Shown one piece after another: positions 1 to 6,676 of a DNA stretch of 6,725 nucleotides (positions are counted from its first letter, which is position 1; each line of letters starts with the position of its first letter). The notes under the pieces are model-generated. The model ran no database searches. It was not told where the DNA came from and saw only the letters and a list, made by a program, of their open reading frames with translations. Position numbers and translations under genes: made by a program. Origin of the DNA: Gammaproteobacteria bacterium (GTDB lineage: Bacteria; Pseudomonadota; Gammaproteobacteria; GRL18); assembly GCA_023144715.1 (NCBI GenBank), contig JAGLFC010000142.1, positions 1-6,725 of the forward strand. The letters run 5' to 3'.

Positions 1-557
1 TAATCAAAACCAAATTCATTATTAGTACCATAAGTAATATCAGCGGCGTAGGCTTCACGTTTTTGATCAGAATCTTGCCCTGATAAAATAATGCCTACCG
101 ATAAACCAAGATAATTGTATAATTTACCCATCCACTTGGCATCACGTTCTGCGAGATAATCATTCACAGTCACAACATGAACACCTTTACCACTGAGTGC
201 ATTAAGGTACACGGCTAATGTTGCCATGAGAGTTTTACCCTCACCTGTACGCATTTCAGCAATCTTACCTTCGTTGAGTACAACACCACCAATTAATTGC
301 ACATCAAAGTGGCGCATAGACATAATTCTACGACTCGCCTCTCTAACCACAGCAAAAGCTTCAGGCAAAATAGCCTCAAGTGTTTTGCCGTCTTTTAATT
401 GTTGCTTGAGTGCTTCGGTTTTTGCCTGAAGTTCCTGCTCTGTGAGTTCTTGCAACGCACCTTCTAGGAGGTTGACCTCTGCTACTGTTTTAAAATAGCG
501 TTTTATTTCTCGATCATTACGACTGCCGAAAAGTTTTTTGAATATTTTTACAAGCAT
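1..557 (-). CDS. secA: SecA preprotein translocase ATPase, N-terminal 185 residues (partial)
   Basis: SecA is the ATPase motor that pushes unfolded preproteins through the SecYEG channel at the inner membrane. Only the first 185 codons are present; the gene runs off the left edge of the window. I translated it from the minus strand. It opens [16 protein letters not shown], close to the E. coli SecA start, and aligns with E. coli almost without gaps. Visible landmarks are [13 protein letters not shown] (about 65-77), MRHFDVQL (81-88), the Walker A motif MRTGEGKT at 102-109, [10 protein letters not shown] (127-136) and the run [13 protein letters not shown] at the edge. An in-frame TAA lies eight codons upstream, so the ATG at 557 is the only reasonable start. 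The nearest Shine-Dalgarno-like bases (AAGAGAA) sit about 16 nt upstream, farther than usual. The gene lies 138 bp downstream of the M23 peptidase gene on the same strand. Identity is certain; what is missing is only the remainder of the gene. Confidence 0.97.
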   Translation of the reverse strand, partial: MLVKIFKKLFGSRNDREIKRYFKTVAEVNLLEGALQELTEQELQAKTEALKQQLKDGKTLEAILPEAFAVVREASRRIMSMRHFDVQLIGGVVLNEGKIAEMRTGEGKTLMATLAVYLNALSGKGVHVVTVNDYLAERDAKWMGKLYNYLGLSVGIILSGQDSDQKREAYAADITYGTNNEFGFD

Positions 558-679
558 AATAGTATTCGTATGTTCTCTTTAAAAATAATTATAGTTTAGA
601 ACCCAATAGCATAGCACAAACAAGAAAGCTAAAGGGATTATTTATTTAAGATTTGAATTTTTGTGAATGAATACTATTA
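557..679 (-). repeat. 11-bp inverted repeat bracketing the secA leader
   Basis: The plus strand carries TAATAGTATTC at 557-567 and its exact reverse complement GAATACTATTA at 669-679, separated by 101 bp. The left arm ends on the A of the secA start codon. In an RNA that starts above 679, for example read-through from the M23 gene, the arms could pair and cover the bases just before the secA AUG. An RNA starting at the candidate promoter near 580 would lack the upstream arm. The repeat is seen directly; any regulatory role is inference and chance occurrence in AT-rich DNA is possible. Confidence 0.4.
588..593 (-). promoter_or_regulatory. Candidate -10 element upstream of secA
   Basis: The minus strand reads TATAAT here, a perfect match to the sigma-70 -10 consensus, and would start RNA near position 580, giving a leader of about 24 nt before the secA ATG. 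No good -35 hexamer sits 16-18 bp upstream (TGCTAT at 17 bp). In such AT-rich DNA a TATAAT can arise by chance, so this is a candidate only. If it works, secA has its own promoter in addition to any read-through from the M23 gene. Confidence 0.3.
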
Positions 680-704
680 AAAAATAATATTTCCATTATT
701 TTTT
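679..704 (-). terminator. A/T-only palindrome at the end of the M23 gene, weak terminator candidate
   Basis: A perfect 10-bp inverted repeat (AAAAAATAAT and ATTATTTTTT) with a 6-nt loop overlaps the TAA stop of the peptidase gene. On the minus strand it ends in a run of six T, and on the plus strand in seven T, so it has the outline of a bidirectional intrinsic terminator. However, the stem contains only A-T pairs and would be unstable, so it may not stop RNA polymerase before secA. The palindrome is certain; its function is a guess. Confidence 0.3.
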
Positions 705-1664
705 TGTAGTTTTTAAGTAATTTTTAGGATTAACCTGTTTGCCATTACGCAACACTTCATAATGAATATGAGGCCCTGTTGAACGACCTGTTGATCCCAT
801 CGTCGCAATCAGTTGACCATGCTCCACCACATCACCTACTTTTACTTTTATGGTTTGATTGTGTCCATAACGGGTACTGACACCATAGCCATGATCAATA
901 TCCAATACTCGCCCATAACCTTTACTTGTTTGAACCTTTGTGACAATACCTGCCGCAGTAGCGATAACAGAAGATCCTGACTCACCTGCAATATCAACCC
1001 CTTTGTGCATTTTTCTTTTGCCACTAAAAGGATCTTTTCGTAATCCAAAATAAGAAGAAATCCAACCTTTTTCAGTCGGATAACCTGATGGGGTCACAAT
1101 TAATTTTAATTGTTCTTCAAAAAGTAAGGTTTCTAAAATCTCCAATTGTTTACTTTTATAAGCAATATCCAAAGACAATTGTTTCATTCTTTTTAAAAAA
1201 TGAGTTTCATCAAATATATTACTATCATCTCCTAATGAACCGCCTATTGATGGTGAATGATCAAAATTAAAGGCTTTTTTATCCAAATGTGCAACACTGA
1301 TTAAACGACTACCCAAAGCATCCAAACGTATGATGTGTGCCTGTAGTTTTGCTAGATTATTGGTTAATACAGAAATATTTTTTTGATTATACTGTTGAAG
1401 ATTATTTAACTCATTTCTTTGCTGAAGCAATTCTTCTTTGTAAATACTCCCCACTATTTTTTGTAATTCATTTCTAATGGGTCCAATTTTTTGTTTATGA
1501 CTAAAATCAATGATAACAGCTTCATCTTTACCATGACTTATACCGTAAAAATAGGTGATTAAAGGTAATGAAAAAATAATGAAAACAATAAATAAGGAAA
1601 AGGGATGTAGCAGACTAAAATTAATGGTCGCGCCATTTTTTTTTGTGACAAGAATTATATTCAT
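696..1664 (-). CDS. Membrane-anchored M23/LytM family peptidoglycan peptidase
   Basis: The protein has 322 residues. It starts with a short cytoplasmic end, then a single hydrophobic segment at about 17-40 that should act as an uncleaved signal anchor. A glutamine- and asparagine-rich coiled-coil-like stretch follows (about 62-115), then a linker, and an M23 (LytM) domain from about 195 to 316. The metal and catalytic set looks intact: HKGVD at 220-224 (H220, D224), GHN at 267-269 (H268) and HIH at 299-301. Intact residues favour an active zinc DD-endopeptidase over a degenerate NlpD/EnvC-type amidase activator, but both share this domain layout and the substrate cannot be told. It should act in the periplasm on cross-linked peptidoglycan. 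It is divergent from dciA and lies directly upstream of secA. I see no clear Shine-Dalgarno before the ATG. A run of nine A falls in codons 7-10. No gene symbol is safe. Confidence 0.9.
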   Translation of the reverse strand: MNIILVTKKNGATINFSLLHPFSLFIVFIIFSLPLITYFYGISHGKDEAVIIDFSHKQKIGPIRNELQKIVGSIYKEELLQQRNELNNLQQYNQKNISVLTNNLAKLQAHIIRLDALGSRLISVAHLDKKAFNFDHSPSIGGSLGDDSNIFDETHFLKRMKQLSLDIAYKSKQLEILETLLFEEQLKLIVTPSGYPTEKGWISSYFGLRKDPFSGKRKMHKGVDIAGESGSSVIATAAGIVTKVQTSKGYGRVLDIDHGYGVSTRYGHNQTIKVKVGDVVEHGQLIATMGSTGRSTGPHIHYEVLRNGKQVNPKNYLKTTKK

Positions 1665-1710
1665 ATTGTTAGCACTGTGGTGTTTATCTCATTATTTGCA
1701 ATACCATCCA

Positions 1711-1719
1711 TGCTATACT
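1711..1719 (+). promoter_or_regulatory. Extended -10 promoter candidate for dciA
   Basis: TGC followed by TATACT matches the extended -10 form (TGn plus TATAAT with one mismatch). RNA would start near 1726, leaving a leader of about 16 nt before the dciA ATG at 1742. No convincing -35 hexamer is present, which is tolerated by extended -10 promoters. It lies in the 77-bp divergent gap shared with the M23 gene, for which I could not find an equally good minus-strand promoter. Inferred from sequence only. Confidence 0.4.
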
Positions 1720-1741
1720 TATTTTCATTTGTGAACAGTCT

Positions 1742-2206
1742 ATGAAAAAAGTGCTTCAAAAACCCTCAACTCGGCTCAATCGTTTATTACAACAGAGCCA
1801 ATATTTAGAGTATTTATCTAAAAGGATACTGACTTATCTACCTAATGAGTTTTCTAATAAAATTTCAGTATTAGGTTTTTCAAAAGAATCAAAAAAAACA
1901 GCTAATAATAAACAGCCCTCTCTTGTCATTCTTGCAACCAGTCCAACATGGGCAAGTAAATTACGTTTTTATGTACCTATATTGAAGCGTTCTTTGCGTA
2001 CTGAGGCACAATTCAGTCAGATCAATAAAATCATTATCCGTACAGCATCTCCTAATACGATACCTAAAAATAAACATTCTAAGCCTATCTATTCACCAAA
2101 ATCTGCATCTATTGTTTATGATAGTGCACAATGTATTAATGATATTGCGTTAAAAGAGGCATTAATACATCTTGCTCATAATCTCAAAAAGCCTTCTTCT
2201 CAATAA
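1742..2206 (+). CDS. dciA: DciA-like DUF721 protein, replicative helicase loader/operator
   Basis: The protein has 154 residues and is the only rightward gene here. An N-terminal segment (about 9-35, RLNRLLQQSQYLEYLSKRI) is followed by the DUF721 core LVILATSPTWASKLRFYVPIL at about 61-81. That core has the characteristic small-x-W-A-x-x-L-R pattern (W70, L74, R75). A basic, probably disordered stretch lies at about 101-122 and a final helix at about 133-149. DUF721 proteins were identified as DciA, which works with the DnaB helicase at replication initiation in bacteria without DnaC or DnaI. In related gammaproteobacteria a DUF721 gene often sits between lpxC and secA, which supports the assignment. 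It converges on lpxC, with 14 bp between stop codons. The ATG lacks a strong Shine-Dalgarno. The family call is confident; the helicase role here is by homology to a divergent family. Confidence 0.8.
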   Translation: MKKVLQKPSTRLNRLLQQSQYLEYLSKRILTYLPNEFSNKISVLGFSKESKKTANNKQPSLVILATSPTWASKLRFYVPILKRSLRTEAQFSQINKIIIRTASPNTIPKNKHSKPIYSPKSASIVYDSAQCINDIALKEALIHLAHNLKKPSSQ

Positions 2207-2220
2207 CACGATCAGAGCAA

Positions 2221-3132
2221 TTATACAGTAACCATTGAATTTCCATAAGAAATAGGTGCTAAATTTTCATCTTCAAACGTGACTTCTTCCCATGCAGACT
2301 CATCCGCAAGCAATTCTCTTAAAATTTTATTATTGAGAGCATGTCCTGCTTTATGACCACTAAAAGCACCGATCAAACTACTGCCTAATAAATAAAGATC
2401 ACCAATGGCATCCAGAATCTTGTGTTTCACAAATTCATCTTCATAGCGTAAACCATCTTCATTTAAAACACGGTATTCATCCATGACAATGGCATTATTC
2501 AAGTTACCACCTAAGGCTAGATTATTGGCTCTTAATTGCTCAATCTGACTCATAAAACCAAAGGTTCTAGCTCGGCTGACTTCACGAACAAAAGAAGTTG
2601 AGGAAAAGTCCATTTCAGCACTTTGTGAACCGCCCTGAATAATAGGATGATCAAAATCAATAATAAACGAGACTTTAAAACCTTCATAAGGTTCAAAACG
2701 TACCCACTTATCACCTTCTTCAATAACAACATTACGCTTAATGCGAATAAATCGCTTGGCAGCTGATTGTTCAACAATACCCGCAGATTGTAATAAAAAT
2801 ACAAAAGGACCAGCACTGCCATCCATAATAGGGACTTCTGATGCACTTAAATCAACATAAGCATTATCAACACCCATACCTGCCATAGCAGAGAGTAAAT
2901 GTTCAACAGTGGATATCTTTACCCCTTCTTTGACTAAAGTTGTTGACAACGTCGTATCGCCCACATTTTCAGCTCGTGCAGGTATTTCAACAGGTGTCTC
3001 CAGATCAATTCGACGAAAGATAATGCCTGTGTTAACAGGGGCAGGTCTGAGTGTTAAATACACTTTTTCACCTGAGTGAAGACCGACGCCTGTTGCCTTA
3101 ATACTATTTTTTAATGTTCGTTGTTTTATCAT
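2221..3132 (-). CDS. lpxC: UDP-3-O-acyl-N-acetylglucosamine deacetylase LpxC
   Basis: LpxC is the zinc enzyme that removes acetate from UDP-3-O-acyl-GlcNAc, the committed step of lipid A synthesis. It is 303 residues with the start used here (E. coli has 305) and begins [20 protein letters not shown] like its homologues. Active-site residues are in place: E77-H78 in STVEHL, H237 and D241 in [10 protein letters not shown], and H264 in KAGHALNN, matching E78, H79, H238, D242 and H265 of E. coli. The reading frame stays open upstream to 3225, but those 31 extra residues come from a 33-bp tandem repeat and have no family counterpart. An AGGA ribosome site 9 nt before 3132 settles the start. The C-terminus ([13 protein letters not shown]) lacks the E. 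coli degradation tail ending AVLA. It follows ftsZ at 150 bp, the usual dcw order. Confidence 0.97.
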   Translation of the reverse strand: MIKQRTLKNSIKATGVGLHSGEKVYLTLRPAPVNTGIIFRRIDLETPVEIPARAENVGDTTLSTTLVKEGVKISTVEHLLSAMAGMGVDNAYVDLSASEVPIMDGSAGPFVFLLQSAGIVEQSAAKRFIRIKRNVVIEEGDKWVRFEPYEGFKVSFIIDFDHPIIQGGSQSAEMDFSSTSFVREVSRARTFGFMSQIEQLRANNLALGGNLNNAIVMDEYRVLNEDGLRYEDEFVKHKILDAIGDLYLLGSSLIGAFSGHKAGHALNNKILRELLADESAWEEVTFEDENLAPISYGNSMVTV

Positions 3133-3141
3133 TTGTGGTAT

Positions 3142-3145
3142 TCCT
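3142..3145 (-). promoter_or_regulatory. Ribosome binding site that sets the lpxC start
   Basis: The minus strand reads CTAGGAATACCACAA before the ATG at 3132, placing AGGA 9 nt from the start codon. Upstream in-frame ATG codons at 3225 and below lack a comparable site, so this supports the 303-residue LpxC. Confidence 0.7.
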
Positions 3146-3174
3146 AGGTTGATGATAAAGCTCATTTCAAAAGA

Positions 3175-3240
3175 GTGTATCATATAAACCACAAAAATAC
3201 TATATAAGTGTACCATATAAACCACAAATATATTACATCA
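3175..3240. repeat. 33-bp tandem duplication upstream of lpxC
   Basis: Two adjacent 33-bp units lie at 3175-3207 and 3208-3240. Their first 21 positions differ at only one base (core CATATAAACCACAAA in both), and by eye 28 of 33 positions match. Because 33 is a multiple of three, the duplication keeps the frame open on the minus strand and makes a false N-terminal extension of LpxC in which an 11-residue pattern (VVYM-IH and VVYM-VH) repeats. Each unit carries TTGTGG on the minus strand, the -35-like element of the candidate lpxC promoter. Confidence 0.85.
3199..3227 (-). promoter_or_regulatory. Candidate sigma-70 promoter for lpxC
   Basis: On the minus strand TTGTGG (3227-3222) and TATAGT (3204-3199) are separated by exactly 17 bp. 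The -10 matches the consensus at five of six positions and the -35 at three of six (TTG kept). RNA would start near 3192, about 60 nt before the lpxC ATG. The promoter falls inside the tandem duplication: the -35 is in one unit and the -10 straddles the tail of the other. This would let lpxC be expressed separately from ftsZ. Sequence-based inference only. Confidence 0.4.
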
Positions 3241-3264
3241 GCCTATTTCCTTGTTATTTATGAC

Positions 3265-3282
3265 ACATTATTACCATAATGT
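3265..3282 (-). terminator. Small stem-loop abutting the ftsZ stop codon
   Basis: ACATTAT and ATAATGT form a perfect 7-bp stem with a 4-nt loop, starting one base after the ftsZ TAA. No run of T follows on the minus strand, so a Rho-independent terminator is unlikely. It may protect the 3' end of ftsZ RNA or simply be chance. The stem is certain; the function is not. Confidence 0.25.
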
Positions 3283-4455
3283 TTAGTTATTTTGACGGCG
3301 TAAAAAAGCAGGAATATCAAGATATTTTAAATCTTCTTTTTTATTGTCAGGGGCATACTCATCACTAGCTCCTCTTTGTTGTGAGGCAAGTAATTCATCA
3401 TCAGTTGCATGATTATAATCATCTATTGAAGGCAATTCTTCTTGTTTTTGCATGGGTGTGACTAATTTAATTTCAGGTTTTTCTATAGACTCTTTTTGAG
3501 CCATCCCAATACCTGTTGCCACAACAGTCACACGCATTTCACCACTCATATTTTGATCGATTACTGTACCCACTACGACAGTGGCTTCATCAGAAGCAAA
3601 GGCTTTAATAATATTGCCTACTTCTTCAAATTCACCAATAGACATATCCATACCAGCGGTTACATTGACTAAAATACCTTTAGCACCTTCAAGATTAACA
3701 TCTTCAAGTAATGGACTTGAAATGGCACGTTGTGCGGCATCTGTTGCACGTTCTTCACCTGAAGCACTGCCTGTTCCCATCATAGCAATACCCATAGATG
3801 ACATCACAGTACGCACATCGGCAAAATCCACATTAATTAAACCCGGACACGTAATGAGTTCAGAAATACCTTGTACTGCGTTTAATAAAACATTATTAGC
3901 TTCTTTAAATGCCTCTAATAAAGTTGTTCCTTTTCCGAGTACACCTTGTAACTTTTCATTAGGAATTGTAATCAAAGAATCAACATATTCACTCAGCTCT
4001 TCAATTCCTTCTTCTGCCTGTTTCATCCTGCGCGAGCCTTCCCATGGAAATGGCTTAGTCACAATAGCAACGGTCAAAATATCCAGCTCTTTTGCCAATT
4101 CGGCGACAATAGGTGCTGCACCTGTACCTGTTCCTCCCCCCATACCTGCTGTAATAAATAACATATCAGTACCCGTAATGGCTTCTTTAATGCGTTCACG
4201 ATCTTCGATAGCAGCTTCACGACCCACATCAGGATTTGCTCCAGCACCTAATCCTTTAGTAATTTCAGTACCAATCTGTAAAACAGTACGGGCTGATGAA
4301 TTGGTGAGTGCTTGTGCATCGGTATTTGCACAAATAAAATCAACACCTTCCAATTGACTTTCTGCCATGTGTTCAACAGCATTACCACCACCACCACCAA
4401 TACCCATTACTTTGATAACGGCACGATCACTCGATGTATCCATTAACTCAAACAT
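3283..4455 (-). CDS. ftsZ: Cell division protein FtsZ
   Basis: FtsZ is the tubulin-like GTPase that polymerises into the cytokinetic ring. It has 390 residues, close to the usual length (E. coli 383). The N-terminal GTPase domain shows [15 protein letters not shown] (16-30), NTDAQAL (44-50) and the tubulin signature GGGTGTG at 106-112. The T7 catalytic loop NVDFADV at 208-214 includes D210 and D213, which complete GTP hydrolysis on the neighbouring subunit. A variable linker of about 55 residues (320-375) leads to the conserved C-terminal peptide [13 protein letters not shown] (376-388), the docking site for FtsA and ZipA. All parts expected of a functional protein are present. The start MFELMD matches family starts and has GAGGAG 9 nt upstream. 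It lies 79 bp after ftsA and 150 bp before lpxC. Confidence 0.98.
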   Translation of the reverse strand: MFELMDTSSDRAVIKVMGIGGGGGNAVEHMAESQLEGVDFICANTDAQALTNSSARTVLQIGTEITKGLGAGANPDVGREAAIEDRERIKEAITGTDMLFITAGMGGGTGTGAAPIVAELAKELDILTVAIVTKPFPWEGSRRMKQAEEGIEELSEYVDSLITIPNEKLQGVLGKGTTLLEAFKEANNVLLNAVQGISELITCPGLINVDFADVRTVMSSMGIAMMGTGSASGEERATDAAQRAISSPLLEDVNLEGAKGILVNVTAGMDMSIGEFEEVGNIIKAFASDEATVVVGTVIDQNMSGEMRVTVVATGIGMAQKESIEKPEIKLVTPMQKQEELPSIDDYNHATDDELLASQQRGASDEYAPDNKKEDLKYLDIPAFLRRQNN

Positions 4456-4464
4456 TCCTATCTA

Positions 4465-4470
4465 CTCCTC
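4465..4470 (-). promoter_or_regulatory. Strong ribosome binding site of ftsZ
   Basis: The minus strand has GAGGAG ending 9 nt before the ATG at 4455. It is the best Shine-Dalgarno in the window, consistent with the high amounts of FtsZ that cells need compared with FtsA and FtsQ. It also excludes the internal ATG at codon 5 as the likely start. Confidence 0.75.
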
Positions 4471-4508
4471 AATAACGACTTATAATTTTTAAAATTAAAC
4501 AATTTACT

Positions 4509-4514
4509 ATTATA
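4509..4514 (-). promoter_or_regulatory. Candidate -10 in the ftsA-ftsZ gap
   Basis: The 79-bp gap between ftsA and ftsZ is almost wholly A and T. It holds a perfect TATAAT on the minus strand here, and a second near match (TATAAG) at 4479-4484. Neither has a recognisable -35. A dedicated ftsZ promoter is known in other bacteria, but in this base composition the matches could be chance. Confidence 0.22.
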
Positions 4515-4534
4515 TATTCTAGTTTAAATAATAC

Positions 4535-5761
4535 TTAAAAGTTACCTTGAAACCATCTTTTCATTTTCCCAAATATACCTTTATTCTCCAATAATTCAGA
4601 ATTACTTAATTCTTGGTTTTGTTTACCAAATAAAATTAAACCGACGCCTGTTGCATATCGCGGATCTTTGACCATATCATTTAATCCATCAATATCTAAT
4701 GGACTCCCAATTCTCACTGGCATATGAAAGACTTCTTCTGCTAACTCAACAGACCCTTCCATTTTAGAACTCCCTCCCGTTAAAACCACACCTGATGCAC
4801 ATAATTCTTCTAAACCACTGCGTTGCAATTCATTTTTAATCAATGTAAAAAGTTCTTCATAACGTGGCTCAACTACTTCTGCTAATACCTGACGTGCTAA
4901 ACGTCTAGGAGGTCTATCACCGACACTGGGTACTTCTATTGTTTCTTCTGGATTGGTTAACTGACGTAAAGCACAGGCATATTTAATCTTAATCTCTTCT
5001 GCGTATTTAGTGGGTGTTCTTAAAGCAACCGCTATATCATTGGTCACTTGATCGCCTGCCACTGGAAATACTCGTGTATGGCGAATTGCACCATTAATTA
5101 AAATGGCCACATCGGTGGTACCACCTCCCATATCAACCAAACAAACACCCAACTCTTTTTCATCTTCTGTAAGTACAGCATAGCTGGATGCCAGTTGTTC
5201 CAAAATAATATCATCAACCTCTAAATCACATCGATGAATACATTTAACAATATTTTGCAGTGCACTTTTTGCCCCCGTCACCATGTGTACATCCACTTCT
5301 AAGCGTACACCTGACATACCAATAGGTTCGCGAATACCTTCTTGCTCATCAATCAAAAATTGCTGTGGTAGAACATGTAGAATTTTTTGATCGGTAGATA
5401 TAGCAACCGCTCGTGCGGCATCCATCACCCGCTCCAAATCTTCACGAGAAACTTCTTTATCATTAATAGCCACCATACCATGCGAATTAAGGCTACTGAT
5501 ATGACTACCTGCCACACCCACAAAAACAGAATGTATTTCACAACCTGCCATTAACTCTGCTTCTTCAATAGCACGTTTAATTGATTGTACAGTTGATTCA
5601 ATATTGATAACGACACCTTTTTTCATGCCTCGTGCTACATGTTTGCCCATACCAATAATCTCAACATCACCATCTGGTGCAATTTCAGCAACAATTGCTG
5701 AAATTTTGGAAGTACCAATATCCAGACCAACGATGAGGCGTTTGTCGTTTCGCTTAGTCAT
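4535..5761 (-). CDS. ftsA: Cell division protein FtsA
   Basis: FtsA is the actin-like ATPase that anchors FtsZ filaments to the inner membrane and recruits later division proteins. It has 408 residues (E. coli 420). Nucleotide-site motifs are visible: phosphate-1 GLDIGTSK at 12-19, phosphate-2 DMGGGTTD at 210-217 and the adenosine motif VVLTGGSSKMEG at 325-336. The 1C subdomain lies at about 85-165 (from GVAGSHISSLNSHG to DVHMVTGAKS). The last residues, IFGKMKRWFQGNF (396-408), form the amphipathic membrane-targeting helix. The start at 5761 gives the family N-terminus (KRNDKRLIVGLDIG); an AGGA lies 12 nt and an AAGGG 3 nt before the ATG. It is 63 bp after ftsQ, wider than the tight or overlapping junction in E. 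coli. That gap has a weak TATAAA but no clear promoter. Confidence 0.98.
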   Translation of the reverse strand: MTKRNDKRLIVGLDIGTSKISAIVAEIAPDGDVEIIGMGKHVARGMKKGVVINIESTVQSIKRAIEEAELMAGCEIHSVFVGVAGSHISSLNSHGMVAINDKEVSREDLERVMDAARAVAISTDQKILHVLPQQFLIDEQEGIREPIGMSGVRLEVDVHMVTGAKSALQNIVKCIHRCDLEVDDIILEQLASSYAVLTEDEKELGVCLVDMGGGTTDVAILINGAIRHTRVFPVAGDQVTNDIAVALRTPTKYAEEIKIKYACALRQLTNPEETIEVPSVGDRPPRRLARQVLAEVVEPRYEELFTLIKNELQRSGLEELCASGVVLTGGSSKMEGSVELAEEVFHMPVRIGSPLDIDGLNDMVKDPRYATGVGLILFGKQNQELSNSELLENKGIFGKMKRWFQGNF

Positions 5762-5824
5762 AAACCCTTTTAATCCTGTTGTTTGCTATTTTGTTTATAG
5801 TTACTTTATTGTAGGTTGTTTTTA

Positions 5825-6676
5825 CTATGTCTTATCAGAGACAGTATCCAGTAAAATATTTACGGGTTTCCATTTAACAGAAAAACCATTTGAATAACGT
5901 AAATCAACCATAATAATTGACATGATATAATTTTTTAATTGCCCAGAAAAAGTCTGGGTAAAACGTTCAAAATGTTGTACCACATTTTTTTTCCCTAATT
6001 TAATTTCAATATCATTTTCAAATAATTCTTGATTGTCAACGGTTTTAAGGAAAATTTTAAGTTGCCAACTACGGCGTTTATTCACACCACATTGTCTTAA
6101 AGCTAAATTCAGTTCCTGCAATTTTTTACTAAATTGAACACATTGTGCTAATATTTTTTCTGCATTATTTGCCGAACCTGTTAATAAAATCATCTTAGCA
6201 AATTTTTTTTCTTGTTGCGTGCTTAATAATGGATTAAAAATAACACCCTCTTTACTGAGTAATTGAAAAATCGAATACTCTTTATCTGTTTGTTCAACAG
6301 ATAACCAACGTGCAATAGGATGGTGTTCAACAATATCAATCACTAATTTATCAGGCCACACTTTTCTAACAGACACTAATTGTATCCAAGGCAATCGCTT
6401 TAGTAATTGAACTCTTAAATCATCCACATTTAAACTAAAAAAACCACCATTTAAAGAACTTATAGTCACTTTTTGTAACTCTTCACTTTTTTGGTTTTCA
6501 AGTTGAGTGACCAACATTACTTTTTTAAAAGGAAAATTTTCTGGTTTATGAAGCCAATGAACAAACAACCATGAACTACTTAATAATCCTAATATTACCA
6601 AAAATAATAAAAAATTAATCCATAGTTCAATAGTTGAAAAAGAGCTTGTAATATCAGTCATTTTAGCATCATTCAT
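5825..6676 (-). CDS. ftsQ: Cell division protein FtsQ
   Basis: FtsQ is a bitopic inner-membrane protein that forms a complex with FtsB and FtsL and links the cytoplasmic ring to septal wall synthesis. It has 283 residues (E. coli 276). A short cytoplasmic tail precedes one membrane segment at about 17-40. The POTRA domain (about 50-118) begins FPFKKVMLV and ends with the family pattern LPWIQLVSVRKVWPDKLVI (95-113) and EHHPIARW (117-124). The beta domain runs to VDLRYSNGFSVKW (257-269), the conserved strand used for FtsB binding. The start codon overlaps the end of ddl by 8 nt, suggesting translational coupling. A second ATG at codon 6 is possible but has no better ribosome site. Sequence conservation is lower than for ftsA or ftsZ, as is normal for this family. 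Confidence 0.95.
   Translation of the reverse strand: MNDAKMTDITSSFSTIELWINFLLFLVILGLLSSSWLFVHWLHKPENFPFKKVMLVTQLENQKSEELQKVTISSLNGGFFSLNVDDLRVQLLKRLPWIQLVSVRKVWPDKLVIDIVEHHPIARWLSVEQTDKEYSIFQLLSKEGVIFNPLLSTQQEKKFAKMILLTGSANNAEKILAQCVQFSKKLQELNLALRQCGVNKRRSWQLKIFLKTVDNQELFENDIEIKLGKKNVVQHFERFTQTFSGQLKNYIMSIIMVDLRYSNGFSVKWKPVNILLDTVSDKT

Noticed and set aside
226..429. A 67-codon open frame on the plus strand near the left edge.
   Set aside because: It is antisense to the SecA N-terminal coding region, whose protein sequence is unmistakable.
589..612. A seven-codon minus-strand ORF (MLLGSKL) in the secA leader that might be a regulatory peptide.
   Set aside because: It has no ribosome site, no arrest-like residues, and would be upstream of the candidate secA transcription start.
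1029..1064. The M23 protein has WISSYFGLRKDP (residues 201-212), which matches the SecM arrest motif WISQAQGIRAGP at W, I, S, G, R and P with the same spacing, just upstream of secA.
   Set aside because: ISSxFGxRxDP is a conserved opening motif of LytM/M23 domains wherever they occur, the upstream phenylalanine of the SecM motif is missing, and the match lies about 110 residues before the end of an enzyme. Coincidence is the better explanation.
3133..3225. A 31-residue N-terminal extension of LpxC from an upstream ATG at 3225.
   Set aside because: It is the translation of the 33-bp tandem repeat, has no counterpart in the family, and a good ribosome site stands before the ATG at 3132.
3581..4357. 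A 258-codon open frame on the plus strand opposite ftsZ.
   Set aside because: It lies wholly antisense to a well-supported ftsZ, has low-complexity serine/proline-rich sequence and no recognised family features; it is a shadow frame.
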